The notes under the pieces: model-generated
Told to the model about the DNA's origin: nothing
The model's input: only the letters and a program-made list of their open reading frames with translations
The model's database searches: none
Translations under genes and position numbers: made by a program
Assembly (NCBI GenBank): GCA_963624605.1
Contig: CAVFQD010000008.1
Span: forward strand, 1-44,215
Source of the DNA: Fimenecus sp963624605
GTDB taxonomy: Bacteria > Bacillota > Clostridia > Oscillospirales > Acutalibacteraceae
Direction: 5' to 3'
Length of the DNA stretch: 44,215 nucleotides
In this document: one piece after another, positions 16,417 to 23,263 of the stretch
How positions within the stretch are numbered: position 1 is the stretch's first letter
Layout of the letters: the number at the start of each line of letters is the position of its first letter

Positions 16417-17003
16417 TACGCACCTATCTTCCATTTGCCCACGGGGAAGAGTCTGAATTCGGCAGTTCCGAGCAGGTATCTCGTATCTATAAAGCCTACC
16501 GTTGTGGAGCGGCTGTCAAGGGAATTGTTCCTGTTGTCGCCCATAACAAACACGCAGCCCTCCGGCACGGTTACGGGGAAAGCAATATCAAACATTCTCT
16601 CGGTCGGCTCGGCAATATACGGCTCGTTTATAAGCTCGCCGTTGATTTTGACCGTACCCTGCGCAAAGTTGATGTCAACCGTGTCGCCGGCAACGGCAAT
16701 AACTCTTTTGATAAGCGGCTCGTTGAGAGAATTGGGCTGGGTGATAACGACAATGTCGCCCCTTTCATAGGTTGTGTTTATCGCCTTTACCGTAAGCCAA
16801 TCCCCGCTGTTGAGAGTAGGCTTCATCGATTCGCCGTTTACGCCGACAACCCTGAAAAGGAATGTAAATACAACGGCAATACCCACCAGTGCGAACACAA
16901 GCGAGTCAAGCCAATTATATGCAAACCTCCACGATTTTGAGGTCTCCGAATAAGAGTCCTCAAGCTCGTCAAAATATATTCTGATATCTTCTTTTTTTCT
17001 CAA
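16416..17003 (-). CDS. lepB: Signal peptidase I (first copy)
   Basis: A 195-residue type I signal peptidase with a 30-residue acidic/aromatic cytoplasmic N-terminus, a membrane helix at about 32-52, catalytic S59 (NGESM) and K99 (LIKRVIA), and the MGDNRNNSLDSR box. The start is uncertain: TTG at 17003 has AGGTG six bases upstream, while the GTG at 17012 has its ribosome site only three bases away; I chose 17003. It shares one base with the second copy. A strong promoter lies just upstream, after the rplS terminator, so this gene heads the lepB-lepB-rbgA-rnhB-yraN unit. Confidence 0.92.
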   Translation of the reverse strand: MRKKEDIRIYFDELEDSYSETSKSWRFAYNWLDSLVFALVGIAVVFTFLFRVVGVNGESMKPTLNSGDWLTVKAINTTYERGDIVVITQPNSLNEPLIKRVIAVAGDTVDINFAQGTVKINGELINEPYIAEPTERMFDIAFPVTVPEGCVFVMGDNRNNSLDSRSTTVGFIDTRYLLGTAEFRLFPVGKWKIGA

Positions 17004-17032
17004 TTTACACACCTACCCTATTATATAGAGTA

Positions 17033-17061
17033 ATTATAATACAAATACCTTGAAAATGCAA
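17033..17061 (-). promoter_or_regulatory. Predicted sigma-A promoter of the lepB-rbgA-rnhB-yraN unit
   Basis: On the minus strand TTGCAT (17061-17056) and a perfect TATAAT (17038-17033) are 17 bases apart, about 30 bases upstream of the first lepB start and 11 bases after the T run of the rplS terminator. Confidence 0.78.
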
Positions 17062-17071
17062 AGGTTTTCGA

Positions 17072-17100
17072 TAAAAAAATAAGGAGCGAAAACCGCTCCT
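17072..17100 (-). terminator. Intrinsic terminator after rplS
   Basis: AGGAGCG/CGCTCCT (17082-17088 with 17094-17100) forms a 7-bp GC-rich stem with a five-base loop, followed on the minus strand by a long T run (17078-17072). It begins 23 bases after the rplS stop. Confidence 0.85.
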
Positions 17101-17123
17101 CATTTCCCTTATTTTTGTTAAAA

Positions 17124-17468
17124 TTATTTAACAAGTTCTTTAACCTTAGCAGCCTTGCCGACTCTGTCACGGAGATAATAAAGCTTGCTTCTGCGAACCT
17201 TACCGCTTCTGACGAGTTCAACCTTAGCTACATTGGGAGAATTTACGGGGAATACCTTTTCAACGCCTACGCCGTAAGAAACACGACGAACCGTGAAGGT
17301 CTCCGAAACACCGCTGCCCTTGCGAGCAATGATTGTGCCCTCAAAAATCTGAATTCTTTCTCTCTCACCCTCGCGGATTTTAACGTGAACCTTAACAACA
17401 TCACCGATGTTGATGTTCGGGCGTTCTTCTTTAATCATGCCCTCTGTCATAACTTTCAATGCGTCCAT
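17124..17468 (-). CDS. rplS: 50S ribosomal protein L19
   Basis: A 114-residue ribosomal protein located at the 30S-50S interface. The typical L19 sequence is clear: IREGERERIQIFEGTIIARKG, then SETFTVRRVSYGVGVEKVFP and VRRSKLYYLRDRVGKAAKV. Length matches the family. TGGAGGTTCATT precedes the ATG. It is a single-gene unit with a strong promoter, a leader of about 120 bases and its own terminator, which fits feedback control of a ribosomal protein. Confidence 0.98.
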   Translation of the reverse strand: MDALKVMTEGMIKEERPNINIGDVVKVHVKIREGERERIQIFEGTIIARKGSGVSETFTVRRVSYGVGVEKVFPVNSPNVAKVELVRSGKVRRSKLYYLRDRVGKAAKVKELVK

Positions 17469-17470
17469 AA

Positions 17471-17590
17471 TGAACCTCCAAAATTGTTTTCAAGCGTTCA
17501 TTCCGTAAAATACATACGCAGAGGACCGCCCGCTTTAATGTTGCCATTAACTGCCGTTTGCATATAAAAATATATACAAGCGCCGAAATG
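17471..17590 (-). promoter_or_regulatory. Structured 5' leader of rplS, candidate L19 leader element
   Basis: Between the predicted transcription start and the rplS ribosome site is an untranslated leader of about 120 bases. On the minus strand it holds a 9-bp hairpin (17579-17571 with 17566-17558, one G-U pair, UUUU loop) and a hairpin TTAATG-GCAA-CATTAA (17550-17535) closed by a GNRA tetraloop, followed by GC-rich GCGGGCGG. L19 leaders that bind L19 are known in Firmicutes; whether this one matches that family is inference. Confidence 0.4.
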
Positions 17591-17597
17591 CTAAAAT

Positions 17598-17626
17598 ATA
17601 ATATCACAAGGTAAAGAAAAATGCAA
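17598..17626 (-). promoter_or_regulatory. Predicted sigma-A promoter of rplS
   Basis: On the minus strand TTGCAT (17626-17621) and TATTAT (17603-17598) are 17 bases apart. It lies between the end of the DUF2344 gene (17643) and the rplS leader; no hairpin terminator separates it from that gene. Confidence 0.7.
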
Positions 17627-17642
17627 GTGTTTTTTTACATTT

Positions 17643-18308
17643 TCAGCAAAACTCCGTCATATCCTCAAGGTACATCTTTTCCTTTACAATTTCAACCGCT
17701 TCGATAAGCTCCGTTACATCCTTGGTAACGGCGTCAATCAACAGCGCCGGGTTTATGTTGTTTCTCATACCCGTTGAAATCACAAGGGTCATTTTCACTC
17801 CGTTTTCGCACTCGCAAAGCTCATAGGAATATATATCCCCTTTTATATCAATTTGTTTGAGAACCTTTTTGCCGCCTTTTTTGCCCATCTTTTCTACAAT
17901 TATTTCGTCAGCCGAAATTTTTTCGCAGACCGAATTGAGCACGGTTTTCTTTTCTTCTGTTACAAGCGTTACGGAAAACCTGCCGTAGCGTATCTCGTCC
18001 GCCTTGTGTACGGGCTCCGAAGCCGAGGTTATAACTATACCCGTCGGTATGGCTTCGTTCAGCCTTTTAACAATTTCACCGTCTGTCATATCATCGGTTA
18101 TGCGCACATCGACAGACTCGCAAAAGCTCTCTGTACCGAGCGAGAGTGGAAGCGAAAATGTCATAAACGGTCTCGGATTAAAGCCCTCGGTGTACCAGAT
18201 TGATATTCCCGCACGCTTTATCGCCCTTGAAAAGCAACGCATAAGGTCAAGGTGGGAAATATACTTTGCCATACCCTTTTTTTCAAAGAAAATTCTAACG
18301 CTTCGCAT
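17643..18308 (-). CDS. DUF2344 / TIGR03936 family radical-SAM-associated protein
   Basis: A 221-residue protein of the DUF2344 family, which occurs beside or fused to the radical SAM protein encoded just upstream. The N-terminus RIFFEKKGMAKYISHLDLMRCFSRAIKRA, then YTEGFNPRPFMTFSLPLSLG, is diagnostic. The biochemical role is unknown; tRNA or rRNA modification has been guessed from neighbourhoods with RNase E/G and ribosomal protein genes. The ATG at 18308 has GGAGGG seven bases upstream and overlaps the radical SAM gene by 14 bases; the longer frame to 18338 lies further inside it. Confidence 0.9.
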   Translation of the reverse strand: MRSVRIFFEKKGMAKYISHLDLMRCFSRAIKRAGISIWYTEGFNPRPFMTFSLPLSLGTESFCESVDVRITDDMTDGEIVKRLNEAIPTGIVITSASEPVHKADEIRYGRFSVTLVTEEKKTVLNSVCEKISADEIIVEKMGKKGGKKVLKQIDIKGDIYSYELCECENGVKMTLVISTGMRNNINPALLIDAVTKDVTELIEAVEIVKEKMYLEDMTEFC

Positions 18309-20139
18309 CACATTTCCCTCCGTTGAGCCTTGCCGCACCGCAAGCCGAACACTTCTGTCGGCAGTTCGGCGTCGTTATGCTCATATGTGCTTTTTTGTTT
18401 TCTTCGATAAGAAAATCCTTTCTGATGCCGTAGTCGAACATATCCCACGGAAGTATCTCATCGAATTCGCGCTTGCGGTTGGCATAAAATTCCATTGAAA
18501 CGCCGCACTCGTCAAACGCCTCTTTCCAAAGGTCGTATCTGAAAAATTCATCCCAGCTGTCAAACTTACAACCCTTTCTCCACGCTTTTTCGATAACTGC
18601 GCAGAGCTTTCTGTCTCCCCTTGCGAAAACGCCCTCAAGCACGCTCGTCTGCGACTCGTGGTAAGACACCTGAATTTTATGCGTCTTAACGCTTTCGAGC
18701 AAATGCTTCTGCTTTTCTTCAAGCATAGGCCTTGTGTCCTGCGGCTCCCACTGGAACGGCGTAAACGGCTTCGGAACAAACGAAGCTACGCTTATGCTTA
18801 CCGTTACCGCCTTACCCTTGGGTCTGTTCGGATTTTTGTAATATGTATTGACAACCGTCTGCGCAAGGTCGGCAATACCCTCTATATCGGCAAGGGTCTC
18901 CGTGGGTAAGCCCATCATAAAGTAAAGCTTGACGGCAGTCCAGCCGCCCGCAAACGCCTTTTCGGCTGTCCTTACGACCTCGTCCTCAGTTACATTTTTA
19001 TTTATTGCGTCACGAAGCCTTTGCGTGCCCGCCTCAGGCGCAAAGGTAAGACCGCTGCGGCGCACCTTCTTAAGCTCCTCCATAAGCTCGTCGGAAAAGT
19101 TATCGACGCGAAGCGACGGCAATGATACATTTATATTGTCCTTGAGCGCCCAATCAAACATTTTCGGAATGAGCTTGTCTATCTCGGTGTAATCGCTTGT
19201 GCTCAAAGAGCAAAGGGAAATTTCATCATAACCCGTGTTGTCGCAGAGCGTTTTTGCCTGCTTGTTTACGACATCGCTCGTCTTTTCCCTTATCGGGCGG
19301 TAAATGAAGCCTGCCTGACAAAAACGGCAGCCTCTTATACAGCCTCGGAAAATCTCAGACACGACCCTGTCATGAACAACCTCAATAAACGGAACAACAA
19401 ATTTTTCGGGATAAAACACGGTGTTCAAATCGGATATAATTCGCTTTTTGACGATTTTCGGCGCATTTTCCCTGTTTACAACCTCTTTAATCGTGCCGTC
19501 ATCGTTATAATAAACATCATAGAAAGCAGGAACATAAACGCCCTCAAGCTGAGCGGCTTCACGCAGAAATTCAAGCTTTGTCGAGCCGAGCTTTTTATGC
19601 TTTTCCAAAAGGTCGATAAGCTCGTTGACAATCTCTTCGCCCTCGCCGGGTGTGAAAATGTCGATAAAATCAGCTATCGGCTCGGGGTTGCACACGCACG
19701 GACCGCCGGCACATACGATAGGGGTCAAATCGGTTCTGTCCGCACTCCTGACAGGCAGACCCGCAAGGTCAAGCATATTGAGCACATTGGTATAGCTCAT
19801 CTCATATTGCATGGTAAAGCCTATCATATCAAAGTCCTTGATGCTGTCGCCGCTTTCAAGCCCGTAAAGCGGAACATTGTTTTCACGCATAAGTTTTTCC
19901 ATATCGTCCCACGGCGCAAACACCCTTTCGCACCACGCCTCGGGTCGGGCATTTATGAGCGAATAGAGAATTTTCATACCGAGATGCGACATGCCTATTT
20001 CGTAATTGTCGGGAAAGCAAAAGGCATATCGGAACTCAACTTCATTTTTATCCTTTACAACGCTGTTGAACTCTCCGCCCGTATATCGTGCAGGCTTCTG
20101 AACGCTTTGAAGCAGTTTTTCCTGTTGTTTAGAAAGCAT
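18295..20139 (-). CDS. TIGR03960 family radical SAM protein
   Basis: A 614-residue radical SAM enzyme. An N-terminal domain resembling a cobalamin-binding fold (about 30-200, with GMSHLGMKILY and CAGGPCVCNPEPIADF) precedes the SAM domain, whose cluster cysteines are C267, C271 and C274 in FRGCIRGCRFCQAGF. SPEAGTQRLRD-like FAPEAGTQRLRDAIN follows at about 365-380. The C-terminus ends in CRQKCSACGAARLNGGKC, a probable extra metal site. The reaction is not known. It forms a two-gene unit with the DUF2344 partner and has its own promoter; AGAGG lies seven bases before the ATG. Confidence 0.92.
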   Translation of the reverse strand: MLSKQQEKLLQSVQKPARYTGGEFNSVVKDKNEVEFRYAFCFPDNYEIGMSHLGMKILYSLINARPEAWCERVFAPWDDMEKLMRENNVPLYGLESGDSIKDFDMIGFTMQYEMSYTNVLNMLDLAGLPVRSADRTDLTPIVCAGGPCVCNPEPIADFIDIFTPGEGEEIVNELIDLLEKHKKLGSTKLEFLREAAQLEGVYVPAFYDVYYNDDGTIKEVVNRENAPKIVKKRIISDLNTVFYPEKFVVPFIEVVHDRVVSEIFRGCIRGCRFCQAGFIYRPIREKTSDVVNKQAKTLCDNTGYDEISLCSLSTSDYTEIDKLIPKMFDWALKDNINVSLPSLRVDNFSDELMEELKKVRRSGLTFAPEAGTQRLRDAINKNVTEDEVVRTAEKAFAGGWTAVKLYFMMGLPTETLADIEGIADLAQTVVNTYYKNPNRPKGKAVTVSISVASFVPKPFTPFQWEPQDTRPMLEEKQKHLLESVKTHKIQVSYHESQTSVLEGVFARGDRKLCAVIEKAWRKGCKFDSWDEFFRYDLWKEAFDECGVSMEFYANRKREFDEILPWDMFDYGIRKDFLIEENKKAHMSITTPNCRQKCSACGAARLNGGKCDAKR

Positions 20140-20167
20140 AGTTTACCTCTGAAAATTTAGTAGATAA

Positions 20168-20196
20168 ATGATACAACAAATATCAAAAAAATGCAA
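20168..20196 (-). promoter_or_regulatory. Predicted promoter of the radical SAM unit
   Basis: On the minus strand TTGCAT (20196-20191) and TATCAT (20173-20168) are 17 bases apart, 28 bases upstream of the ATG. The -35 lies inside the 3' arm of the terminator hairpin at 20191-20220. Confidence 0.65.
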
Positions 20197-20220
20197 ACGG
20201 TATGTCTTAACCGCTTGCAT
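20184..20220 (-). terminator. Intrinsic terminator downstream of the gerA-alkyltransferase-like unit
   Basis: ATGCAAACGGT (20191-20201) pairs with ACCGCTTGCAT (20210-20220): an 11-bp stem, one position a G-U wobble in minus-strand RNA, with an eight-base loop and seven Ts after it on the minus strand. It would end transcripts coming from the gerA operon after about 500 bases of repeat-rich 3' sequence. Confidence 0.7.
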
Positions 20221-20298
20221 ACGGAAGTTATATGCCGGTTTTATGTTTTCTCAATCCATAGTTGTCCCTGTCCTAATTTGTTATACATAAACAGCAAT

Positions 20299-20349
20299 GG
20301 CTCCCTCTGACGAGGGAGCTGTCAAACGCTCTGCGTTTGACTGAGGGAG
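20299..20349. repeat. Double-hairpin interspersed repeat unit
   Basis: GCTCCCTC (20300-20307) pairs with GAGGGAGC (20312-20319); GTCAAACGC (20321-20329) pairs with GCGTTTGAC (20333-20341); a second GAGGGAG follows at 20343-20349 and could replace the first as partner of CTCCCTC. I recognise this architecture as a repeat type widespread in gut Clostridia; I know no established name or function. Confidence 0.75.
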
Positions 20350-20376
20350 AGATAATAAAATTCGATGTTTATTGGC

Positions 20377-20396
20377 GGCGGGAGCAAGCCCCCGCC
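20377..20396. repeat. GC-rich imperfect hairpin repeat
   Basis: GGCGGG and CCCGCC arms (20377-20382 with 20391-20396) enclose AGCAAGCC. The CCCCCGCCCTAC end recurs at 20448-20459, which suggests related repeat modules. Confidence 0.6.
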
Positions 20397-20403
20397 CTAC
20401 CTC

Positions 20404-20431
20404 TTCACTCTTCACTGTTCACTCTTATCTC
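20404..20431 (+). repeat. 7-bp tandem repeat array, left copy
   Basis: Three units of TTCACTN (20404-20410, 20411-20417, 20418-20424) are followed by a decayed unit TTATCTC (20425-20431). The same unit in the same orientation occurs at 20686-20713. Confidence 0.85.
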
Positions 20432-20444
20432 GCCCGCAAGGGCG
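20431..20444. repeat. CGCCC-GCAA-GGGCG hairpin
   Basis: A perfect 5-bp GC stem (20431-20435 with 20440-20444) with a GCAA tetraloop, directly after the left 7-bp array. Confidence 0.55.
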
Positions 20445-20485
20445 CTGCCCCCGCCCTACCCGATATTGAAACGCACAACCCGTAG

Positions 20486-20506
20486 GGACAGCCCTTGCGG
20501 CTGTCC
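20486..20506. repeat. GGACAGCC inverted repeat
   Basis: A perfect 8-bp stem (20486-20493 with 20499-20506) with a five-base loop CTTGC, part of the same island. Confidence 0.7.
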
Positions 20507-20510
20507 GTAA

Positions 20511-20633
20511 ATCCGCAAAAGTCGGTAGCGACAACGAGCCGTTGGAAGGGCGTTTACAACCGATCAGGCGAGCCGAGCGTGATTTTTGCGGATAAGGAGG
20601 AGTTGCATAGTGAGTGAGAAATAGCCAACGGCT
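20511..20633. repeat. Two interleaved inverted repeats
   Basis: ATCCGCAAAA (20511-20520) is the exact reverse complement of TTTTGCGGAT (20584-20593), and AGCCGTTGG (20537-20545) of CCAACGGCT (20625-20633). The arms alternate A-B-A'-B', the order expected for a pseudoknot in RNA, or for overlapping dyads in DNA. Confidence 0.6.
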
Positions 20634-20685
20634 GTTGCGAACGATACGGAGCAAACGACGACGCCGTGCGAAGCACCCACAACTA

Positions 20686-20713
20686 TTCACTATTCACTTT
20701 TCACTCTTCACTA
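20686..20713 (+). repeat. 7-bp tandem repeat array, right copy
   Basis: Four units of TTCACT(A/T/C/A) run without interruption and stop seven bases before the stop codon of the alkyltransferase-like gene. Same unit and orientation as the array at 20404-20431. Confidence 0.88.
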
Positions 20714-20720
20714 TATTCTG

Positions 20721-21020
20721 TTACCACTGATACTTTTTCAAATCGACATAGCCGTTGTCGCTTACCTCCACGCCCTCTTCGCGCAGGAGGGCTATCTGCA
20801 TATTCATTCCGCCGAAAGCGAAGGCCTCTGATACTCTGCCCTCACGGTTGACAACCCTGTGGCATTTTATCGTTGACTGGTCGGGGTTGACATGCAGGGC
20901 ATAGCCCACCACCCTCGCCCATCTCGGGTTACCGGCAAGCAAGGCAATCTGACCGTAGGTTGCAACCTTGCCCTCGGGTATCTGCTTTACACACTCGTAA
21001 ATTTTATCAAATGTACTCAT
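20721..21020 (-). CDS. Alkyltransferase-like protein (MGMT DNA-binding domain only)
   Basis: A 99-residue protein equal to the C-terminal domain of O6-alkylguanine-DNA alkyltransferases: KIYECVKQIPEGKVATYGQIA, the wing RWARVVGYAL and the active-site segment. The active-site motif, normally PCHRVV, reads IKCHRVV, so the alkyl-accepting cysteine (C53) is kept but the proline is replaced by lysine. Family members of this size either flag lesions for other repair systems or repair weakly. It starts three bases after gerAC with no good ribosome site of its own, so it is probably translated by coupling as the last gene of the germination operon. Confidence 0.85.
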   Translation of the reverse strand: MSTFDKIYECVKQIPEGKVATYGQIALLAGNPRWARVVGYALHVNPDQSTIKCHRVVNREGRVSEAFAFGGMNMQIALLREEGVEVSDNGYVDLKKYQW

Positions 21021-21023
21021 AAA

Positions 21024-22187
21024 TCATTTGTACAGTCTTGCGACCGAACCTCCCACTCTCTCGATTTTGACATCAACCTGCGTGCTGTATTTGCAGCCTT
21101 TCATCATTTCGCTCCAGTCGGAGACATTGCTTTTGTAAAAGCTCGGGCAGGTGCGCTTCAATCGTCTGCCGAAGCCGAAAACATCTGCCGACTCCTTCAT
21201 TATACACTCGTTTATGCTGTTTTCAACATAATTTTCAATCGCCCGTTCGGCATATTCTCCGATTTCGTTTATATCGTCGATTTTCATAATCTCAAAGACG
21301 CTTTTATTGACCTCGCTCAAATCAAGCGAGCACTTTATTTTAATGTCAAAGCAAGGCTTGCCGTCTCTTATTTCGGTCTTTATTTTTGTTCCGCTTTTTA
21401 TAATGTTTGCCGTGATATTTACGCCGTTTGCCCCCTCAAAGGAAATTTCACCCTTGCCTATTCTGCCGTTTGCCCAAAGTATGCCCGTCGCAATTTCGTC
21501 ATCCTTTTCGCATATAAGCTTTTCATCCTTAAAAAGCGCCGTTGCCGACACTTCGAGGGCATCGTTTTCGCCGTCCTTTACGCATTTGAGCACCGGAAGC
21601 GTTGCGGACGCCGTCCCGTCGGAAAATGCATTTATAAGCTCAAACGCCCTTGTACTTACAACATTTGCGTTGAAATCCGACGAGCGGATAATCTGCTCGG
21701 CACGCCTTGCGGGAATGATGTTCTCGCCGAGGCTCGAGAAAATTATATCCTCGGCTTTTCCGTCCGCCACGGCGACATAGACGGTTATTCTGTTTTCTGT
21801 GGTACGCACAAAATCGTCAAGATAATCCGCTATGCCGTCCTCTGCAAACTCACGCCCAAAAACTACAATTCTGTTTTGAGATATAAGCGGGTCGCTCCCC
21901 GTTATATCCGACAGCTTGCTTATTGCCTCGGAAACCGAGCGTCCGCTGACCGAATAGCACTTTACAACCTCATCGGGTGCACCCGATGAAGCGGAATTGC
22001 TTGAAACATCGGTGTTGAGTGCCTGAACAGAAACGGACAGCATACCGTCCGCCTTATCAATGCCTATTCCCTGAACGATAAGCCTGTTTTTAAGCTCAAG
22101 CTTAGAGTTCTGCGTGTTACAGCCGCCGAAAAGCAGTACAAGTGCGAAAACCGATATTATTTTTATCAAGACGCCGAGCTTTTTCAA
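21024..22187 (-). CDS. Ger(x)C family spore germination lipoprotein (GerAC type)
   Basis: A 387-residue C subunit of a germinant receptor. The N-terminal signal peptide ends in a lipobox LLFGGC with the lipidated cysteine C23, so it should be anchored on the outer face of the spore inner membrane. Typical Ger(x)C patterns include RLIVQGIGIDKADG and the SISQNR-like PLISQNRIVVFG. The start is TTG at 22187, whose last two bases overlap the TGA of gerAB; GGAGG lies eight bases upstream. It is third in the gerAA-gerAB-gerAC order. Confidence 0.93.
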   Translation of the reverse strand: MKKLGVLIKIISVFALVLLFGGCNTQNSKLELKNRLIVQGIGIDKADGMLSVSVQALNTDVSSNSASSGAPDEVVKCYSVSGRSVSEAISKLSDITGSDPLISQNRIVVFGREFAEDGIADYLDDFVRTTENRITVYVAVADGKAEDIIFSSLGENIIPARRAEQIIRSSDFNANVVSTRAFELINAFSDGTASATLPVLKCVKDGENDALEVSATALFKDEKLICEKDDEIATGILWANGRIGKGEISFEGANGVNITANIIKSGTKIKTEIRDGKPCFDIKIKCSLDLSEVNKSVFEIMKIDDINEIGEYAERAIENYVENSINECIMKESADVFGFGRRLKRTCPSFYKSNVSDWSEMMKGCKYSTQVDVKIERVGGSVARLYK

Positions 22188-23263
22188 CTAAACTTCCTCC
22201 GTTTTACTTTTTCGAGTATCATAACAAAAGCTGGAATAAGCACCGCAAAAAGAACAAACAGAACGGTTTTTACAACTGTGTTCGAGGTGTAGCGGAAGTT
22301 ATCAATGTTTCCCGAAAGCAGCATTACCGCCGCAAATATAACCGTACCCGACGAATACACAACCGCATTTTTGTTCTTTATTGCGAACGACCGTGAAAGA
22401 ATATCATTTATAATGTAAATGATAAAGGTTATTTTGACAAAGGCGGAGATTATCCACACGCCCGTCAGCAGCACATCAAGGCGCTCGATAAGTCCGAATT
22501 CGGAGAGCACTGCCATTGAATGAACGGGGAACATATTCAAAAGCGCACTGTTGCCCGAGGTTGTAAACAGAATAAAGAAAAGTGCGGAGACGAACAGCGC
22601 AAAAAACGCCGTCCACAGCACAACGCTTTTTTTGAGATTTCCCGTAACCTTAGGCAGCATTACGGAAATCGCCACGGGCTCGGTAGTCCTTATCACAACC
22701 GACCACGCCACGGTCATAACGGGCTTTGCGCCGTCATAGAAAACGGGCGACAGATTGTTTATATCAACCCGCGAGAGCATGGTAAGCAGCACGAACACAA
22801 ACGAGGCAAGAAGTATTGCGAGCGAAACGCTGCCGGCTCTGCCGAGGGCTTCTATCCCCTTTGTTGCAGAATAGCAGACCGCCGCAACGGTCAAAAGAAG
22901 AAAAAGCCTTGTGTCCGTGTCCGGAAAAACCGCCGAAGCGACAAACAAATTCAACCGCAACAGCGTCGAATAAGCATCAATGAGAAAAAATATGACATAC
23001 AAAACGCACAGCGACCTTGAAAGCGTGGGAGAAACCTCCTCCGACCGCTCCATAACGCCCCTGCCGTCGCCTTTTTTGAAAAGAAGATACATCGGCAAAA
23101 GCAGTAAGAGCATTGCCGCACTGCCTAAAAAAATTGCGACAATATAATCCGAATTATTGACATTTACATTGAACACGGGCATAAATGTAAGAGTTGACAA
23201 AAGCCGTGAAAGCAAAAGCAGTGAAAAAAACTGCGCCGTACTGATTTTTTGTACCTTTTCCAT
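22184..23263 (-). CDS. GerAB/ArcD/ProY family spore germination permease
   Basis: A 359-residue integral membrane protein with about ten hydrophobic helices, related to amino acid permeases; in GerA receptors the B subunit binds the germinant. The sequence has the usual start KISTAQFFSLLLLSRLLSTL and later RTTEPVAISVMLPKVTG. The ATG follows the gerAA stop directly (TAAATG) with GGAG in the overlapping end of gerAA. It overlaps gerAC by four bases. The germinant cannot be predicted. Confidence 0.93.
   Translation of the reverse strand: MEKVQKISTAQFFSLLLLSRLLSTLTFMPVFNVNVNNSDYIVAIFLGSAAMLLLLLPMYLLFKKGDGRGVMERSEEVSPTLSRSLCVLYVIFFLIDAYSTLLRLNLFVASAVFPDTDTRLFLLLTVAAVCYSATKGIEALGRAGSVSLAILLASFVFVLLTMLSRVDINNLSPVFYDGAKPVMTVAWSVVIRTTEPVAISVMLPKVTGNLKKSVVLWTAFFALFVSALFFILFTTSGNSALLNMFPVHSMAVLSEFGLIERLDVLLTGVWIISAFVKITFIIYIINDILSRSFAIKNKNAVVYSSGTVIFAAVMLLSGNIDNFRYTSNTVVKTVLFVLFAVLIPAFVMILEKVKRRKFS

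Larger units (their letters stand above)
20140..20720. other. Gene-free island: promoter, terminator and a cluster of hairpin repeats
   Basis: No credible gene is present. The left part (20140-20220) holds the radical SAM promoter and an overlapping terminator. From about 20299 to 20713 there are several perfect hairpins, two 7-bp tandem arrays and two interleaved inverted repeats. The 92-codon minus frame at 20412-20690 runs through these repeats and has no recognisable protein features. Confidence 0.8.

Noticed and set aside
20412..20690. 92-codon minus-strand frame in the repeat island
   Set aside because: It runs through tandem arrays and hairpins, lacks a ribosome site and has no protein-like features.
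20404..20713. CRISPR-like regular repeats
   Set aside because: Units are 7 bp and contiguous, with no spacers and no cas genes; they are microsatellite arrays.
20892..21989. 365-codon plus-strand frame opposite gerAC
   Set aside because: It covers gerAC and part of the alkyltransferase-like gene in antisense, with no ribosome site or recognisable domain; both minus-strand genes are convincing.
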